Source: Paraburkholderia diazotrophica
GTDB lineage: Bacteria > Pseudomonadota > Gammaproteobacteria > Burkholderiales > Burkholderiaceae
NCBI RefSeq assembly: GCF_900108945.1
Contig: NZ_FNYE01000018.1
Span: 1 to 64,000, forward strand
Direction: 5' to 3'
Length of the DNA: 64,000 bases
The notes under the pieces are model-generated. The model saw nothing but the letters and a program-made list of their open reading frames with translations. It ran no database searches and was not told where the DNA came from. Positions 60,612 to 64,000 of the stretch are shown piece after piece (the stretch's first letter is position 1; each line of letters begins with the position of its first letter). Position numbers and translations under genes: made by a program.

Positions 60612-61370
60612 ATGAACGCCAGGGAAACAATCCAATCCGTGCTCGCTGCCGGGATGCTTGCACTGGGACTTATCGGGTCCCCTGGTGCGCATGCGTCCGT
60701 GGTGGTCGGTGCAACACGCGTCATCTTCAACTCGCAGGACAGCGAGGCCACGGTCAAGATGACCAACGAGGGCAAACTGCCCGCGCTGGTCCAGTCGTGG
60801 GTAGATAAAGGCAACGCGAAAGAAACGCCGTCTTCCATCGAAGTGCCTTTTACGATCATGCCGCCCGCCGCGCGCATCGATCCCGCCAAAGCGCAGACCC
60901 TGCGAATTATCTATACGGGCGAGCCGTTGCCGCAGGACAAGGAATCGGTGTTCTGGCTCAACGTACTGGAAGTGCCGCCCAAGCCGACGGGCGAACTGGC
61001 CGATGTCAACAAGCTGCAACTGGCTTTCCGCACGCGTATCAAGCTCTTTTATCGCCCATCGGGTCTCAAGGGCGTGACGACCGACGCGCCTGCACAGCTT
61101 GCCTGGCGCATCACGCGATCCGCGAAGACGCCGGCTATCGAGGCACGCAACCCGACGCCTTACTACGTTTCTTTTGCCAGCCTGGAAGTCAGCGCAGGCG
61201 GCAAGACCCTGAAGAACGACGACGGCGGCATGGTCGCCCCGGGCGAAACCGAGGTGTTTCCTCTGACGGGCGAAGGCGTTCCTGCTGCTGGCGCGAAGGT
61301 GCACTACCGCGCGATCAATGACTGGGGCGGCCCGATCGACGGCGAGGCCCCGTTATCCGCTGCTTACTAG
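60612..61370 (+). CDS. Periplasmic fimbrial chaperone (PapD/FimC family)
   Basis: 252 residues. Signal (VLAAGMLALGLIGSPGAHAS), ATRVIFNSQDSEATVKMTNEGKLPALVQSWVD, FTIMPPAARIDPAKAQTLRIIYTG and SVFWLNVLEVPPKP are the conserved chaperone blocks; Arg in the first and Lys in LQLAFRTRIKLFYRP anchor the subunit C-terminus. Starts 63 bp after the pilin gene, so co-transcribed. Confidence 0.92.
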   Translation: MNARETIQSVLAAGMLALGLIGSPGAHASVVVGATRVIFNSQDSEATVKMTNEGKLPALVQSWVDKGNAKETPSSIEVPFTIMPPAARIDPAKAQTLRIIYTGEPLPQDKESVFWLNVLEVPPKPTGELADVNKLQLAFRTRIKLFYRPSGLKGVTTDAPAQLAWRITRSAKTPAIEARNPTPYYVSFASLEVSAGGKTLKNDDGGMVAPGETEVFPLTGEGVPAAGAKVHYRAINDWGGPIDGEAPLSAAY

Positions 61371-61371
61371 A

Positions 61372-61401
61372 GACAGCCAGGGACAGCCAGGGACAGCCGG
61401 G
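61372..61401. repeat. Three 10-bp tandem repeats
   Basis: GACAGCCAGG, GACAGCCAGG and GACAGCCGGG in the gap between chaperone and usher genes. Confidence 0.85.
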
Positions 61402-61511
61402 ACGGACACGTCGTAACCGGCTGCTGACCTTCACCTCACTTCGAACGGCCCTTTGATGCAGCTGCGACAGCTGCAGGGCGGGCTGTTGTCTAAAGATCCT
61501 GAGTCGACTGC

Positions 61512-64000
61512 ATGCATTCGTATCGAAGTACTTGCCCGATCCCCTCGCGACTCAGTCCGGTCAGTGCGGTGGCGCTTTCTCTGTTCTCCAGTGTCGGTGC
61601 ATGGGCAGCCCAGCCTGCACCCGCCGATACGACGATCGCCTCGGTCGAATTCAATGATGCATTCCTGCACGATCAGGGCGGAACGCGGCTGGACGTCTCG
61701 CGCTTCAATCAGGGCAATGCGGCAGCACCCGGCATCTACCGGGTGGATCTGTACGTCAACGAGGTCTGGACGGGACGCTCGCAGGCCGTGCTGCGCAAGG
61801 TCGTAGGCGGCGACGTACAGCCTTGCTTCGACCGCGCGATGCTGGAGCACGTCGGCGTGGACGTGGACAAGCTTTCGCCGCAGGCCGCTGCACTTCTCGC
61901 GGACAATGCGGGCAGCGCATGCGCGCCGCTACCCAAGCTGATTCCCGACGCCACCGCCGTGTTCGACAACGGCGAGCAGCGCCTCGACATCAGCGTGCCG
62001 CAGATCGCGATGAGCCGTGCAGCGCGTGGCTATGTCGATCCGCGCTATTGGGACGACGGCGTGCCCGCCGCGCGCGTGCAGTACAACGCCAACGCGTATC
62101 ACTCGGACGGCGCGGGCGTGTCCTATACCCAAGCCTATGTGGGACTGAATGCCGGCGTGAACATCGGCCCATGGCGCTTTCACCACGACGGCAGCCTCGT
62201 CTACAGCGACCATGCGGGCACGCAGTACCAGACCTTGCAGACGAACGTGCAGCGCTCGATCGCGCCGCTCAAGAGCCAGCTCGTCATCGGCGATGCGTTT
62301 ACCGACGGCTCGATGTTCGACAGCTTCGGCTTTCGCGGCGTGCAACTGGCCAGCGATGACCGGATGTACCCGGAGTCGCAGCGCGGCTATGCACCGACCA
62401 TTCACGGCATTGCCAACAGCAATGCGCGCGTGCAGATCCGCCAGAACGGCAACATCATCTATGAAACGACGGTGTCGCCGGGTGCGTTCGAGATCAACGA
62501 TCTCTATCCGACTGGCTATGGCGGCGACCTTGAAGTGATCGTGACGGAAGCCGACGGCAGCCAGCGGATCTCGCGCGTTCCGTATGCGCCGATGGTCAAC
62601 GCGCTGCGCCCGGGAACGACACGCTTCAACGTGACCGTTGGCCAGTATCGCAATCCCTCCGCGCAAATCGCGCCGGGCGTTTTTCAGGCGACGGTCCAGC
62701 ACGGCTTCAACAACCTGTTCACGGGCTATGGCGGCGTATTGCTGGCGCAGAACTACGCTTCTGCGCTGATGGGCGTCGCATTGAATACGCCCTACGGCGC
62801 GTTCGGATTCGACGTCACGCACGCTACGACGGGCCTCACCAACGAACCCGGCCGCAACGGCCAGAGCATCCGCGTTTCGTACAGCAAGCTGGTTGCGCCC
62901 ACCCATACCAACCTGACGCTCGCCGCCTACCGCTATTCGACGCGCGGCTTCCTTGGCCTGTCCGACGCGATAGCGCTTAAGGATCTGGATCAGCGAGGCC
63001 TCGGCTTCGCGATGGGCGGGACCGTGCGCGGGCGTCTACAGCTGATGGTCAATCAGGCGCTGCCTGCCGGCTATGGCAGCTTCTACCTGTCCGGGTCCAC
63101 GCAGGACTACTGGAACCGCAATGGCCGCGATACGCAGTTCCAGGCCGGCTACAGCAACAGCTACAGAAACATCAACTTCGGTGTTTCGGCGTCACGCCAG
63201 CTCAACATCAACAGCGCGAAGTGGGACAACCGCGTGATGCTCACGCTCGGCATCCCGCTAGGCAAATCGCCGTATGCGCCTTACGCCAGCACGAGTCTGA
63301 CGAAGGATTCGTCGGGCGCCGTGAGCATGCAGGAATCCGTATCGGGTTCGCTCGGCACGGACAACGCGTTGTCGTATTCCGCGAGCGCCGGCTACAGCGG
63401 CGGCGGCGGGATGGGCAGCAATACCAGCGCGGGCCTGGGCGCCAGCTACATTTCCCAGGCTGCTACGTTCACCGGCAATGTCAGCAAGGGCAGCAACTAC
63501 AGCCAGGTGGGTGCGGGCATGTCGGGCGGCGTCGTCGCGTACCCGGGCGGCGTTGCCTTCATGGCGAGCATGGGCGACACGCTGGCCGTCGTCGAAGCGA
63601 AGGACGCGGCGGGTGCGCGCGTGCTCAACGGCAACGGCCTGCATGTCGACCGCTGGGGCCATGCCGTGGTGTCCAATCTGACGCCGTTCTCGCGCAATGA
63701 GATCGAAATCGATCCGAAGGGGCTGCCGCTCGACGTCGAATTCAAGTCGACGATACAGAACGTCGCGCCGACGGCGGGCGCCGTGGTCAAGGTGAAGTTC
63801 GAGACCGACAATCCGGGCCGCGCCGCGCTGCTTCAGATCAGGATGCCTGACGGCAAGCCGCTGCCGTTCGGCGCGGAGGTAATGGACCCGACGGGTCAAA
63901 TGGTCGGGACAGTGGCGCAGGCCGGCCGCATCGTCGTGCGCGGTCTGAAGAGCGACAGCGGAACGCTGACGGCGAAGTGGGGAACGGGTGCGAACGAGAC
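61512..64000 (+). CDS. Outer-membrane fimbrial usher (3' end outside window)
   Basis: 829 complete codons visible, open at the window end. Signal (VSAVALSLFSSVGAWAAQ), usher N-terminal domain VEFNDAFLHDQGGTRLDVSRFNQGNAAAPGIYRVDLYVN with CFDRAMLEHVGVD, barrel and plug segments (LVIGDAFTDGSMFDSFGFRGVQLASDDRMYP, GFEINDLYPTG-like AFEINDLYPTGYGGDLEVIV), and later NSNARVQIRQNGNIIYET. FimD/PapC family. The start is placed at the ATG that gives a proper signal; its ribosome binding site is weak. Last blocks show the C-terminal domain beginning. Confidence 0.92.
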   Translation, partial: MHSYRSTCPIPSRLSPVSAVALSLFSSVGAWAAQPAPADTTIASVEFNDAFLHDQGGTRLDVSRFNQGNAAAPGIYRVDLYVNEVWTGRSQAVLRKVVGGDVQPCFDRAMLEHVGVDVDKLSPQAAALLADNAGSACAPLPKLIPDATAVFDNGEQRLDISVPQIAMSRAARGYVDPRYWDDGVPAARVQYNANAYHSDGAGVSYTQAYVGLNAGVNIGPWRFHHDGSLVYSDHAGTQYQTLQTNVQRSIAPLKSQLVIGDAFTDGSMFDSFGFRGVQLASDDRMYPESQRGYAPTIHGIANSNARVQIRQNGNIIYETTVSPGAFEINDLYPTGYGGDLEVIVTEADGSQRISRVPYAPMVNALRPGTTRFNVTVGQYRNPSAQIAPGVFQATVQHGFNNLFTGYGGVLLAQNYASALMGVALNTPYGAFGFDVTHATTGLTNEPGRNGQSIRVSYSKLVAPTHTNLTLAAYRYSTRGFLGLSDAIALKDLDQRGLGFAMGGTVRGRLQLMVNQALPAGYGSFYLSGSTQDYWNRNGRDTQFQAGYSNSYRNINFGVSASRQLNINSAKWDNRVMLTLGIPLGKSPYAPYASTSLTKDSSGAVSMQESVSGSLGTDNALSYSASAGYSGGGGMGSNTSAGLGASYISQAATFTGNVSKGSNYSQVGAGMSGGVVAYPGGVAFMASMGDTLAVVEAKDAAGARVLNGNGLHVDRWGHAVVSNLTPFSRNEIEIDPKGLPLDVEFKSTIQNVAPTAGAVVKVKFETDNPGRAALLQIRMPDGKPLPFGAEVMDPTGQMVGTVAQAGRIVVRGLKSDSGTLTAKWGTGANE

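Overview
The window looks like a chromosome or chromid segment of a soil or plant-associated Burkholderiaceae bacterium, most likely Paraburkholderia (Burkholderia sensu lato). The DNA is GC-rich throughout with strong third-position GC bias. It carries genus-typical porins ending in Phe, a PcaF/PcaR pair, two oxalate/formate antiporters, a complete C-P lyase locus and a tryptophan tryptophylquinone (TTQ) amine dehydrogenase locus. No rRNA, tRNA, CRISPR array, prophage or intact insertion sequence was recognised. The taxonomic call is inference from gene content; no search was run.

Layout. 1-2.6 kb: truncated oxlT-type antiporter, a GntR/FCD regulator and a small membrane protein. 2.8-8.9 kb: metallophosphoesterase, DUF1428 protein, a small copper-type group (DUF2946, outer-membrane protein, CopC), a broken GNAT acetyltransferase and an MscS channel with a cyclic-nucleotide-binding domain. 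9-12.7 kb: pcaF and divergent pcaR (beta-ketoadipate pathway), then an M20 amidohydrolase. 12.8-21.1 kb: phosphonate C-P lyase locus, with phnF-DUF1045-phnN on the minus strand and phnGHIJKLM on the plus strand, around a perfect 20-bp palindrome. 21.5-25.1 kb: amino-acid-type periplasmic binding protein, AstE-like metallo-amidase and a porin, each followed by a clear intrinsic terminator. 25.2-35.2 kb: small conserved proteins, a lipoprotein with a retropepsin-like DTG motif, glycogen phosphorylase, a DHA2 exporter, threonine aldolase and two overlapping lipoprotein genes. 35.4-39 kb: a periplasmic-sensor/GGDEF-EAL two-gene unit. 39-43.4 kb: YdeI-like protein, AAHS aromatic-acid transporter, a candidate small RNA and a second oxlT.

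43.8-49.2 kb is a tightly overlapping six-gene unit matching the methanol-dehydrogenase maturation genes mxaRSACKL. The dehydrogenase genes mxaFJGI are not beside it. After small genes and an MFS exporter, 52-59 kb holds an aromatic amine dehydrogenase operon: heavy chain, MauE, MauD, TTQ light chain, two c-type cytochromes, an aldehyde dehydrogenase and a porin. It would oxidise arylalkylamines in the periplasm, pass electrons to c-type cytochromes and convert the aldehyde to the acid. 59-64 kb is a chaperone-usher fimbrial locus, with the usher cut by the window end.

Least expected items: the orphan mxaRSACKL block beside a TTQ enzyme; a compact two-hairpin small-RNA candidate at about 41.70-41.77 kb; shared PcaR-like motifs in front of pcaF and the AAHS transporter; the phnF/phnG palindrome; a 16-bp perfect inverted repeat in front of mxaR; and many short (9-14 bp) tandem repeats both between and inside genes.
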